Shown here in pieces: positions 47,024-57,601 of a stretch of 64,000 nucleotides of DNA. The stretch spans positions 1,054,001-1,118,000 of the forward strand of contig CAJQUN010000153.1 in assembly GCA_907163345.1 (NCBI GenBank), in the 5' to 3' direction. Made by a program: the position numbers and the translations under genes. Within the stretch, counting starts at the first letter, position 1. Each line of letters begins with the position of its first letter. Under the pieces are notes generated by a model. That model was not told the origin of the DNA, did not search any database, and saw nothing but the letters and a program-made list of their open reading frames with translations. Source of the stretch: Haberlea rhodopensis. Its lineage: Eukaryota > Streptophyta > Magnoliopsida > Lamiales > Gesneriaceae.

Positions 47024-48603
47024 CAAGACGATGAGGTGACAGTCCAGCTTGGGACTATAAATCAAGAACTCTTTCTTATTCCCTTTGTTTCTTTTTCTTT
47101 TTCTTTAGTTTAGTTTTATTGATTTTGTTATTTTGTTTACTTTTGTTTTGTAGCATGCATCCGTGTGTGCTGAGGAGCACCACTACCCAGTCCCCCCTCC
47201 GGAGCATGATGAGGACAACGATCAGTGACGATCGTCGTCATGGTATGTGTTTTTGCCTTTGCATTTATTTATTTTTCTTGTTCATTGAGGGCAATTCACA
47301 TACTAAGTTTGGTGGGGGGGGGGGTTTGAGTATTTGTATATATCTTGCTTTTGCACATTCTGCTACTTATCTTGCTTCTCTACTTGCATGACTGCATGCT
47401 TTTGTGCCTGATTCATCCTTGAGCATTACCATCAAAAATATTTTTTTTGTTGTGAGTTAGTCTTGAGAAATGAAGAATTAGATTTACAACGGTAGTACAT
47501 GATGAAATTAATCCTCATCTAGATAGGAGTCATGAAAATGTTTAACTTGTTTGTATATATCCTTTGTTAACCATATGTCAAAACTGAGGAATAATTTGAG
47601 CACTTATTGAGTCATGATTGAGTGAAGTATGTATTGATTAAAGTGAAAATTTGTGTTAACTATGATGAGTCTTGAGTATCTTAGATAACTCTACAATTTA
47701 TTTGAAAGCACTTTAAGGCGAAATTTATAATTAGGAACTTGACTTGGAGATGATTTAGGCGATCTTTGGACTGTTTGTGCCTTTCAAGCCTACCTGTTAT
47801 ACATTATCCTTAGTGTCCCCTCTTGTGCCTTATTGAAAAAGAATGGTATATGCATTGCATATGATTAGACCCCCATTCAACATTCTTGGCAACCTCATTA
47901 TACCTACCTTGGATTGAGCCTAAAAGAAAATTTTTACCCACCCCTAAGGGAGTATAATGAATCTCATTCATTGTATTAAATTGTTATATGTTGATAAGTT
48001 CATTGTGAAAAAAAAAAATGAAATGAACAAAAGAATGAGCAAAGAGAAAGAAAAGATGTAGAGAAAAGCCTTGAAAAGAAAAGTTAAATAAGACCCAAAG
48101 TGGCCAAGGCTAGAAAAAGATGAAGAGAAGCTCAATAGTGTGCGAAAAAAGTATTGAACTGATTCTATTGTACTCTCTTCTTTGAATTCATCCTACCTTT
48201 TCTTTGTAGCCGACACCAAAAGGCCTACGTTATAAGCTTTTAAAGTCCTGTTGATCCAAGTCTAGGAAATAATTACATTAGTGGAGAAGTGATGTATAGT
48301 AAATTTGTAGAGTAGTTCAAAGTAATCTTGACTCGGAGTTGTTATGGCACTTTTTGATCTTAAAGATATGTACATTACTCATGTTTGACAAGAGCACACA
48401 CGCACGTTCCAATGTTGCGATGTATTGTTTAACTTAGGAGAAATTGCTTCTTGTTAAATGTTGAATGACTTTTATTGATGTGTAAGTAGGATTTCTGAGT
48501 TTTTACGTATGTTGTAAAGATGATTCATGCTTAGTATCGAGTTTAACTTTTCTTTTTGAGCTATTGCTTGCTCGAGGACGATCAAGTCTAAGTTTGGGGG
48601 AGT
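47024..48603 (+). other. G2 3' region: ORF2 deleted, non-coding tail retained
   Basis: About 140 bp after gag the sequence jumps (near 47170) to the last codons of ORF2 as found at about 42610 in G1. About 2 kb present in G1, including the inner palindrome pairs and ORF2, is thus missing. The remaining 3' region is colinear with 42671-44003, including both purine tracts. Confidence 0.85.
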
Positions 48604-50083
48604 TGATAGGCTTAGATTTTTAAGTGTTTTTAACTGTAATTTCTTCCCATTTTCCGTACTTTTTCCTGGATGATATTATGCTTTTTGGTGTTTATTCGTT
48701 TGTTTCAGGAAAATAGATCGGAAGTGGAAGAAATGAGCTAATATGAAGATAACGGGCGAAATCGAGGCGAGAAAGAGTTGAAATTAAGGAAGTGAGATTT
48801 TCGGAAGCTCGATCGATCGGGATTTTGTCTCGATCGATCGAGCCAGACAGTGCGCTGAGAAGAAAAGAATTTCAAGTCTCGATCGATCGGAAGAAAATCT
48901 CGATCGATCGAACGTGGCAGTGAGTTTCAAAGGCTGACATGAACAGTGCACCGATCGATCGGAAGCAAATCTCGATCGATCGAGACGCAAATCCGGGAAA
49001 ATCTTATCTTCCGTTTTTGAAATGATTTTTGAGGTATAAAAGGATAAATCACTTATCAGAGGGAGACGATATCAAACGTGATTTAGGTCGAGAATAAGCA
49101 GCCCTAGCCGCCACCTAACGCCGCCGAAGGAGATTCAATCTCCGTTCTTCGTCCAAAGTCGAGCCAATCTATTCCGGAGTGCAAGGAAAGAGCAAGAGAA
49201 GAAATCACGGTGCAACGCACGGATTCATCCACCGTTTATCGTATTTCTAAACTTTGATTTCTTTGATTTTCAATTCCATTTGATGTTTTTGAGGTCGAGA
49301 GACAATTAAACTCTTATGTATTTGATTTGAATTAAATCTAGTTTATTTTATCGGGTTTTAGTTTCGTTGTGTTTGATTATTGATTCAATTGTGTTTGAGC
49401 GCATTGATTACTATTGTTCATAAATTAATTGTTTGTGTAGATCAAAGTCTAGCTAGCTTTGATTGAATCTGAGAGTTATAACCGAGATCGAGAGATAACG
49501 TGTAACACGCTCCATTAATTTATGATGTATGTTACGATTGAGATCGAGAGATGATTTCGCATACGTGAGAACTTAGAATCGAGAGATTTAGAGTAACAAT
49601 GTTTTGATAATTTATGTAATATTGAATTAGTAAATAGGTGCACGAGAGTGACTTATTCTAATTTAATGTTAGTTTCGTTACAGCTCGAGAGAGTGTATCG
49701 AATAATAGCGAAAACCTTTCACCTTTAGAATCGTTTGGTTGATAATTTGATAATTCAGTTGAATCACTAAAGATAACATAGTTGAACGACGAGCTTGATA
49801 GATTTCTCGAGTGACTTACCTTTGCATATCCGGAACCAATCATTTCCTTATTTCTTGTTTATCTGTCGGACGTTAGTTTAGTTTGGCATTAGATAATCAC
49901 CTTTGTTAATCGTAGGCTAAATATAATTTTATTAATCTTATTTGGTACTTATACGTTAGTACCTGTGGATTCGACAACCCGTACTTAATTTTCACTATAC
50001 TAAAACTTGACAACCGTGCACTTGCAGTAGAATCGCTTCACACTATTCTTTGAAAAATCTTTTGTTTAAAAATAAAGCGGTCA
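48604..50083 (+). repeat. Element G LTR 3
   Basis: A 1480-bp LTR with three palindrome pairs, at 48810/48831, 48880/48901 and 48952/48973, all exactly 21 bp apart, and TATAAAAG at 49035-49042. Ends GCGGTCA at 50083. Confidence 0.92.
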
Positions 50084-50398
50084 TCAGCCAAAGCATATAC
50101 TACACATCTATCGTGGCATCCATCTCAACAATGTAGTATCATGAATGCACATGCATATGATGTCACTAATCATATGATAACATGCTCACATCATCATCAC
50201 AACACTATCATATACTCGTACGTCAAAACGTACCTGTTCTGCGACACAACCGATATAAATTAGGCGTCACTGTCTAACCGCCTCGTTGTCCCATCCTCTG
50301 TGATGATGCTACAACAATACCAACAATATATCATGTTATCATAGGCATTAAAATCAAATTCTACAAAAATATAACATTTTTCAAAAATCTGACCCTGG

Positions 50399-50605
50399 CG
50401 ATCGATCGCCACATCTCACCGGTCGATCGCCATACTGTTCTGTTCCATCGCGATCGATCGCCACTACCTCGCGATCGATCGCCAAAATGTTTTGTTTTCT
50501 CGCGATCGATCGCCACATTTCCACCGATCGATCGCCACGTACTTTAACCGCCTTATATTTACTCTGTTATCGGCGATCGATCACCACAAGGCTCGCGATC
50601 GATCG
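50399..50605 (-). promoter_or_regulatory. Eight-site CGATCGATCG array, Gypsy F 5' LTR
   Basis: Sites start at 50399, 50420 (CGGTCGATCG), 50451, 50472, 50503, 50525, 50574 and 50596. In LTR orientation the steps are 22, 49, 22, 31, 21, 31 and 21, again four pairs. An AACAGTA lies between the last two pairs on the minus strand. Confidence 0.7.
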
Positions 50606-51794
50606 CCGATGTCCAGAAAATTCAGAACATGGCGATTTTGAGCTTATCTCTATGGTGTGTCTCCTACAACTCAAAAATAATCATTTAAACATGTTTCATG
50701 CAATCTCTAGTAACATATAAACATGTTTCTCTCATCATACAACTCAATTCTTTGCATTATAACAAGTCTCAATTCAAAGCATCTAAGATTAGTAACCACA
50801 TGCTTCAAGTTTCCATTAACTCAATCCATATGCATCATATGCTATACAAATCTTACCAAGAAAGGATGAAGTCACTGCACTCAACTTCCTAGCTTGATTA
50901 CCAAGTGAAATCCAAGCAAAAGATGAAAAGAGGAAGCAAGGGTTTGAAGAGGGTTTTGTAGAGATTTGTAGGTGTTTATGGTATAGTATGAGAGTACAAT
51001 CTGATTTTATCTTTAATATAAGTTCTTCAAACTTAACTCAAACTCATATGAAATGCCACTCACATACACACCACATTCCAATTCAAATTCAAATGTCAAT
51101 CCCCTCAAATGCATGATAAATGTAAGAACACATCCCACTATGTGAAGTATTTCCATGTTAAATCCATATATCATATGTTTATGCTATGAACTTACTTCTT
51201 TGATTTCTCACATGTATGTTATTTTCCAATGAGGTTTCATTCATACATGGCTTTACTCCTGCTCGGTTCAATTCGAACCCGAGTCTATATCATACTGTAA
51301 TTTATCATAATTACACCATAAACATATAACACATGTATACGTCATATCGAGGCATGACAGCGATCGATCGCGCCATTTGCAGCGATCGATCGCCACAGCC
51401 AGAACACGCGATTTCCACCATTTTTACACCATATTTCTTCCCCAACTACACCAACACATATACCATCAAACCAACAACATATACCTCAAAATAATAAAAA
51501 ATCTAACACCCAACCAAAACCATACCAACCAAAACAAACCCATTTCAAAACAACAAATACCATTTCAAATCCAAACCAAACACCATAAAAACATCGAGGA
51601 GGTATCCATACCTCTTATGGACTCTAAATCTCACCAAGGATCTCACAAACCAAGCTTTTACAAGGATTTTTCCCTCCTCCTTTAGCCAAAATCGAAAATG
51701 GTTTGGGGATAGGGTTTGGAAGAGTGATTGGGGATTGTAAAAAGTGATGGGGAAAGTGGGGGTAGTGGGGTATAAGGGGTTTTAAATTAAAACT

Positions 51795-53689
51795 TGTGAT
51801 ACTCAGGAATTATTAGTGTTAATACCGGTGTGGTAATAATCCTTGATGGATTTTAATTGTGGCAATTGTGTATTAATTGCTGTTTTGGGACTCCCTGAGA
51901 TTTTAAATCCTGTTTTTGGAGTCGTTGGATCCAAGGGATGAGATTGTATTCTCATCGTGGTGATAAGCTTGGAATTTGGACTTTGGTGGGATTTGGGTCC
52001 GGAGTACTTTGTATTGATGCTGGTAATAGGAATTGAGGTTAGAGAGATGATTTTTTGAAAACATATGATATTTAATGAATCATGATGTATTTGTGAAGGG
52101 ACTGATATTTTTGAGTTTTGGTACTATATATATAAAGTGGACTCGGTATTCCGTGATTTGGCACGGAATCCTTCCTCTCTCCTCTCTCTCTCTCTCTCTA
52201 CGCCTAACCCTTCTCCCCCATTTCCCTTATTCTTCCTTGGAAGAGAAATCGTTGGTAGCTGGGCTCGGGAGCCGGTTTTCTCGAAGATAATCAGGTATTA
52301 ATCTTTCCCTCGTCTTTGTCTTCGATTTGGTATATTTTGAGTATTATGCATGCTTAGCCGGGAGGCTTTTATTTTGGTAATCGTCATGGATTGACGATAT
52401 GTTGGGAGTTATGAACATGCTTGGGCACGTGGTTGCATGCTTGTGTTTAATTGTGAGCTATTCTTGTGTTAGCACATAATTCATCGGGTCGTGGGACTCA
52501 GGCGAGGTCGCACTCGAACTACGAAAGTATAAGGTACGTATAACGTACGAGCATAGCCTGTTATATTATTACAACTGTGAAATGCATGGTACGTGATAAT
52601 TGCAATAAATGGTTGTTGAAATGCATGGTTTGTAGCACCAGTGATAAATGGATTGTGAAAGGTATCGTATATGGTAATTGCGATAAATAGAAATACATTG
52701 GGAATAATATGGTGCCGCCTTGGGCGAGCAATGATTGAGATGTTGTCGCCGTTGAGCGACAGTCGGTCATGACGCCACTATTGTTGAGCATGCGTGGGGT
52801 TTGAAATGCCGCTATTGTGGAGCGAGCAATGAAATAGGAACATGGAATCATTGGTTAGATATATGTGATATCTACGGTCTTTTATATAATGATTTTACCA
52901 TATTGATTATGGAACTGGCATAATAGAAATGGTATTAGTTAATCTATGTGGCGATTAACAGGCTTTGGGAATTTGATGAGTTTGGTTATTTTGAGAACAG
53001 GGACGACACCGGGGATCCCGGATGAGGATGATACCATCCAGGGAGTATTATTTAAATTCATGGCATTTACATTCTGTAAATTATGAACTGCAATATTTTG
53101 ATTATTGGATTTGTGGTATTGGTATGCTCACCCCGTGTGGGGGCTGTCTCTATTGGGGCATGTGATACAGGTGTAGCAGCAGCTTTGGAGTTGAGCTCGA
53201 GCTGTTGATTGGAGGTACTTCCAGGATCGAGGTACCAGAGCTGGTTGAATAAGTACACAGATCCAGTGTTGAGATCGAACTATGCTTGGGAGGTGCTTCC
53301 AGGATTGAAGTACCAGTCATGGTACCTGGTAGAGTATTTATACATTAGGTACACGCTTATTCATTGGGTGCTCTCATGTGAGTACTTCCTTACGTGTATA
53401 TGGAACGTATAAATGGGCATGATTCTCTCTCTTCATTTATGGTTGCATGAATTAAATACGGAATTGTTAAATGAACTGGGAGTATGTTAGTGCATTATTA
53501 TTAAGGTGCATACTATGGAAAAGGTTTTGGTTGGAAAGTTGAACATTATGGGGTTCTAATGCAAGAAATTTTATAGATGGGTTACGGTTTTATACTTGCA
53601 TGTGGTTTCCTTCCCATAATCATATAATTGTATGCTCTAATGGCATGTGTTAATACACTAATAACGGGTTAAGGGCGGGGGTCCTTACA
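51795..53689 (+). repeat. Element H 5' LTR
   Basis: A 1895-bp LTR, TGTGATACTCAGGAATTATTAG to GGGGGTCCTTACA. It has a TATA box (TATATATAAAG, 52126-52136) followed by a CT microsatellite (52174-52199). Units such as GCCGCTATTGTGGAGCGAGC are present around 52710-52830. It has no CGATCGATCG site, unlike the related LTR I. Confidence 0.93.
52126..52136 (+). promoter_or_regulatory. TATA box, element H 5' LTR
   Basis: TATATATAAAG, with a CT-rich run about 40-65 bp downstream, typical of a plant core promoter. In the 3' LTR it has become TATATATACC (about 57930). Confidence 0.65.
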
Positions 53690-53693
53690 TTAG

Positions 53694-53710
53694 TGGTATC
53701 AGAGTAGTGG
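53694..53710 (+). other. Element H primer-binding site
   Basis: TGGTATCAGAGTAGTGG begins four bases after the LTR, the same distance as in Gypsy E, with one change against the E site. Confidence 0.85.
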
Positions 53711-54042
53711 TTAGCTCTTTGGGGCTGTTGAGGGCCTAGGAAAATGTTAATGGGAATGAGAAGCACATACGTATGCATGATGGTAGTTAGTGTTGCGTGG
53801 CACAACTATAATGCTTATGTGCGTGTATGATATGTGTTCATAATTGGAATATGTTGTGGCTAACCATGATGGTTGCAGGTGTATGGAAATATCGATGAGA
53901 TTATGCGGAATGGGCATCACCTCTTGAGTCCAAAGGACAATGTGCACATGTACGGGGTCACCTCTTGCGCCTACGGGGCATGTGGCACGTGCATGGGAGT
54001 ACCTCTTGGGCCTGCGGAACAAAGTGATACATTCCTGATTAT

Positions 54043-54404
54043 GCCGCAGTCATGTCAAAGCGATGATGCCGCTGTCGTGTCGAAGTGATGGTAAATGCCG
54101 ATGTCACGTCGAAGCGATGATGCCACTGTCATGTCGAAGCGATGATGCCACTGTCATATCGAAGCGATGATACCGCTGTCATGTCTAAGCGATGATGATG
54201 CTATCGTGTCGAAGCGATGGTAAATGCCGCTGTCACGTCGAAGCGATGATGCCGATGTCACGTCGAAGCGATGATGCCGCTGTCATGTCAAAGCGATGAT
54301 ACCACTGTCATGTCGAAGCAATGATGCCGCTGTCGTGTCGAAGCGATGATACATGCCGCTGTCACGTCGAAGCGATGATGCCGCTGTCATGACGTAGCGA
54401 TGCG
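54043..54404 (+). repeat. 25-bp tandem repeat in element H, 14 units
   Basis: The unit is GCCGCTGTCATGTCGAAGCG plus ATGAT. Units 2, 7 and 12 are 3-4 bases longer (TAAAT or TACAT at the end), so every fifth unit is marked and a 5-unit higher-order period (about 129 bp) is visible. CGCT and AGCG in each unit are complementary and could form short stems. Confidence 0.85.
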
Positions 54405-54515
54405 ATCGGGAACAAAGTGCTGCATTTAATGTGAGCCAGCTCTTGAGTCCGAAAGGAACAAAGTGCTACATGAATGTGAGTACCTCTTGAGCCCACGATT
54501 ATGCCGCTGATCATT

Positions 54516-54901
54516 GGCGATGGTTTATGCCGCCGGGTATTCATAGCGATAGTTTATTCCGCTATTCTATTGGCGATGGTATATGCCGTCGGGTATTCAT
54601 AGCGATGGTTTATTCCGCTATTCTATTGGCGATGGTTTATGCCGCCGTGTATATGTAGCGACGGGTCATTCCGCTACATGTATTGGCGATGGTTTATACC
54701 GCCAGATATTATATAGCGATGGGTCATTCCGCTACATCTATTGGCGATGGTTCATACCGCTAGGTATTATATAGCGATGGGTCATTCCGCTACATCTATG
54801 GCGATGGTTCATACCGCCGGATATCTATGTCGGTGTTTTATGCCGCTGACTCTATGGCGAGGGATCATGTCGCCGATTCCATAGCGATGGATTATACCGT
54901 T
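54516..54901 (+). repeat. Covarying GCGATGG...CCGC stem-loop repeats in element H
   Basis: About 14 consecutive units alternate between AGCG(9-11 nt)CGCT and GGCG(9-11 nt)CGCC arms. By eye ten of fourteen pair by Watson-Crick, three with one G-T wobble, and one (about 54830) fails. Further hairpins follow: CGCTATC-TT-GATAGCG at 54984-54999 and GTCA...TGAC arms near 55110 and 55160. The array is transcribed if H is. Confidence 0.7.
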
Positions 54902-54904
54902 ATG

Positions 54905-57587
54905 TGCGTAGCACTGGATTACGCCGCCTACGAGTGATGGGTGCTGCTTGTGTACCACTGGTGGACGATGGATATAGGTATGCCGCTATCTTGATAGCGA
55001 TGATGTATGGTATACTACTATTTTGTTAGCATTATTGTGGATACCATGTGTTATTATATACCGTCATGTGTTTGGCGATGAGATTATGGATATCAGGTGT
55101 TGACATGTACCGTCACGAGTTGACAATGTCACTTTGGATGTCATTTGTTGACATATACCGTCACGAGATGACGATGACATAGTGGATGTTCTATGTAGAC
55201 GTGTAGCGTCGTTTAGATGAATAATACGTCTGGGTGTATGTATTTAATCATATGGTTTGAGTGCCGATGGTGAGCACATGGTAGAGTCTGGGTCACTAGT
55301 TGACGAGACCATTATGCCGAGCAGGTTTGCTCGATGGAGTATTGGATGCATTGAACCGGTGAGTGTACCGCAACATGTTATAGAGGTAAATATTTGTCGA
55401 GCGGTGATACCCTTGGGTATGCTCGCTGGGATGGCTATGGCCAAGTGATTGGTGGTAAGAGTAGTCATTGAGGAAACTACTCGCTTGTTGTTGCGATGTG
55501 GGGTGGGCATGGTTACACCCACCCTGAGGGTGTGGAATAAGTCCTATTGGATTAGGATTGCACCATGGTTGAGCAAGGACACCGGGATGTCCATTATGCT
55601 TTGGTGTTCTAGAGGAATATTGGGTGATGACCCACTACTCTAATGGTTTGTACGGTATGGCATACCGGATGGAACGTATGATACGTTGGTAGGCTCGGTA
55701 TAAGCCTATGGGGGCAGCATATTGCTAGCCAGGTATTGTTGCAGTGATATAGTGTGCTTATTGTAACCATTATACTGCTCGCTGGAACCGAGTTTGGTGA
55801 ATCGTATGGTGATACGATGAGGGTTTATGGTAGACTCTTGTAGTCTCTATGTGGCATGGTGATTGAGGCAGGGAATACCTCACGGGGAAGTTTATACGTC
55901 GAATTTTGAGGGACTTGTATTGGGACAACTCTATTTTGTTGGGAATACCAACGTGAGTGTCGACAAGTCGTTGTTAGCTCTAGTTGGGCATCTTTGCATG
56001 TGAAATGCAACGGGAGTCATAATTGGAATTGTGGGATATAGTTAGTGGGGTAACACTACTATATTGATTTTATCTCTTTGAGAGATTTGGGATTGTACTG
56101 TCATGGAGACAGCTAGTATCGGTCGTAGGTTGATTGTAAATCAGCCATGGTAAGCATTACTGGTGTTGGACCGAGTAATGGATTACTTACCTTTCGGTGA
56201 GACGTTCGGGGAGACGTCTCCGGGGGAATGCTCGAGATTGTGTAGTACTATGGTATTAGTACGGAGCATTACTAGGTTGAGTATACATGGTGTATACGGG
56301 TTTCGATTTGGTAATAGTGGCTTCGATGCACTATTCTGAACCAGTTGCATGTTTTTGGTTCCGAGATATATTTTGGTATAAATATATCTAGTTTCCGAAC
56401 GGTGGTTCGAGGTTGGAAGGTCATGAGTTCATGACATTTCCCTTGTGAGGAATGCGGTATTGTTATACCTAACGATTGGGAATCTTTGGGAGATTCGATG
56501 AGTCGGTTTGTGTGGTGTTGATGTTGGGGTCACACCATTGGTCATTGGTCTGTCAATCATTGTTCTCCGTGAGGTGAGAATGGCTGGGGATTGACAGTGG
56601 GTTTTGGAACATTGGGTATGTTTGGAGATACCCGAGTCTATTACATTGTGTATGCATGTTGCGTTGGTACTTAGGCATGTATACCAGGGTGTATACGAAT
56701 GCCAACTTTTATTTGGTCCTCGTTGAGCATCGGGGTAGTGTATTTGGATGAAAGAATCTCCGGAGTGAGATTGTGGCACTTTGAGATTGGTAATCGCGAT
56801 GGCACGATGCATTCTGATGAATGATCGTGAGGGTTGTTTGGCTTCCCCTGAGGAGGGATTGTCGTGTTTTGGAACCATGGTAGTTCTTGTTGGATAATTC
56901 GATAGCTTCCTTGTGTTAGGATTGTTGAATCCTAGGGTAAATGTGGAATGGCCAGATTTTGGATTGGCTCAGTGTCGTAGTTGACACGTGGGGCGGAATG
57001 CGATTGATTGTTTTGCATGTCCTTTCGGAAATTTGAGACCTTGTGGAGTCTCGATGGTGTGTTTGGACCAAGATGTGATTTCTTGGGACACACAGATGTA
57101 GACATCTTTGGAGATGTGTTTGGTGCCTATCGGTGACCGTGAGTTGTCCGATCCGTATTGCAATGTGGTGCAACTACTCCTCTGTTGGAGATGGATTTGG
57201 AAAATGGGAACCGGATGTAGTTCAGGTGCACTGTGGTGTACTAATGGTCACTTTGATAACAATGTGTGTTTAACATCGGTGACTAAGTCTTGAAGATATC
57301 ATTGTGACGATATCTATTTTTAGAATCTCGAATGATTCGTTTGGTTAGCAGTTATAGTTGGCTGACTGCTTTGATGGATAGCACCGGGGAATGCTGACGT
57401 CTTTCTTTGAGTTTATGGTGGTTTGGGGAGGTTTACTCCATTCCGGATTTTGGTGCGGGGTCAGTGTCCTCGTGGTTGGAATGTCGCTCATGATATGTTC
57501 ATGATTCGAGGATATAGATCCGTTTGGATTGTGTGGTCTCGACGATACACGGAGTACGCCGTGCAAATTTCGAGGATGAAATTTTAT
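54905..57587 (+). other. Element H internal region, non-coding
   Basis: 2.7 kb of G/T-rich plus-strand sequence with many short direct words (GGTATT, CGATGG). No retroelement protein motif is recognisable in six frames. Some minus-strand frames of 90-150 codons exist but show no domain and no match to element proteins. Confidence 0.75.
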
Positions 57588-57601
57588 TAGTGGGGGATAA
57601 T

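Larger units (their letters stand above)
37645..50083 (+). mobile_element. Element G tandem: LTR-gag-ORF2-LTR-gag-LTR, Athila-like, no pol
   Basis: Three LTRs (37645-39126, 44004-45550 and 48604-50083) enclose two internal regions (39127-44003 and 45551-48603). Each internal region has a tRNA-Asp-type PBS, a gag and a terminal PPT. Neither has protease, RT, RNase H or integrase. Flanks do not form a TSD (ATGAG at 37640-37644 against TCAGC at 50084-50088), and host LTR sequence is missing between them, so the tandem probably arose by recombination between two nearby insertions. Spread would depend on pol from an autonomous Athila relative. Confidence 0.9.
31083..51359 (-). mobile_element. Gypsy F: Tekay/Del-like chromovirus carrying the G tandem in its 5' LTR
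   Basis: Minus-strand element with TSD GCGAT at 31078-31082 and 51360-51364. 3' LTR 31083-32563, PPT 32564-32575, pol-gag 32576-37215, PBS 37361-37374, 5' LTR 37378-37644 plus 50084-51359. LTRs (about 1.5 kb) differ in sequence from those of C and E but the proteins are clearly related. The 5' and 3' LTRs differ by deletions on both sides: the 3' copy lacks about 0.6-0.8 kb-equivalent blocks present around 50090-50450, and the 5' copy lacks about 250-280 bp at the G insertion. Confidence 0.93.
37378..51359 (-). repeat. Gypsy F 5' LTR, split by the G tandem
   Basis: Pieces are 37378-37644 and 50084-51359. The second piece ends GGCATGACA (minus-strand start TGTCATGCC). Against the 3' LTR, about 250-280 bp corresponding to 31350-31600/31630 is missing exactly where G sits. 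Confidence 0.88.

Noticed and set aside
47119..47391. 90-codon ORF after G2 gag as a new gene
   Set aside because: It spans the ORF2 deletion join and continues into the 3' non-coding region; only a few codons are real ORF2 remnant in another frame.
56429..56878. 149-codon minus-strand ORF in element H
   Set aside because: No recognisable domain, low-complexity Ser/Thr/His content, lies in the non-coding interior, and no support from the LTR-defined polarity.
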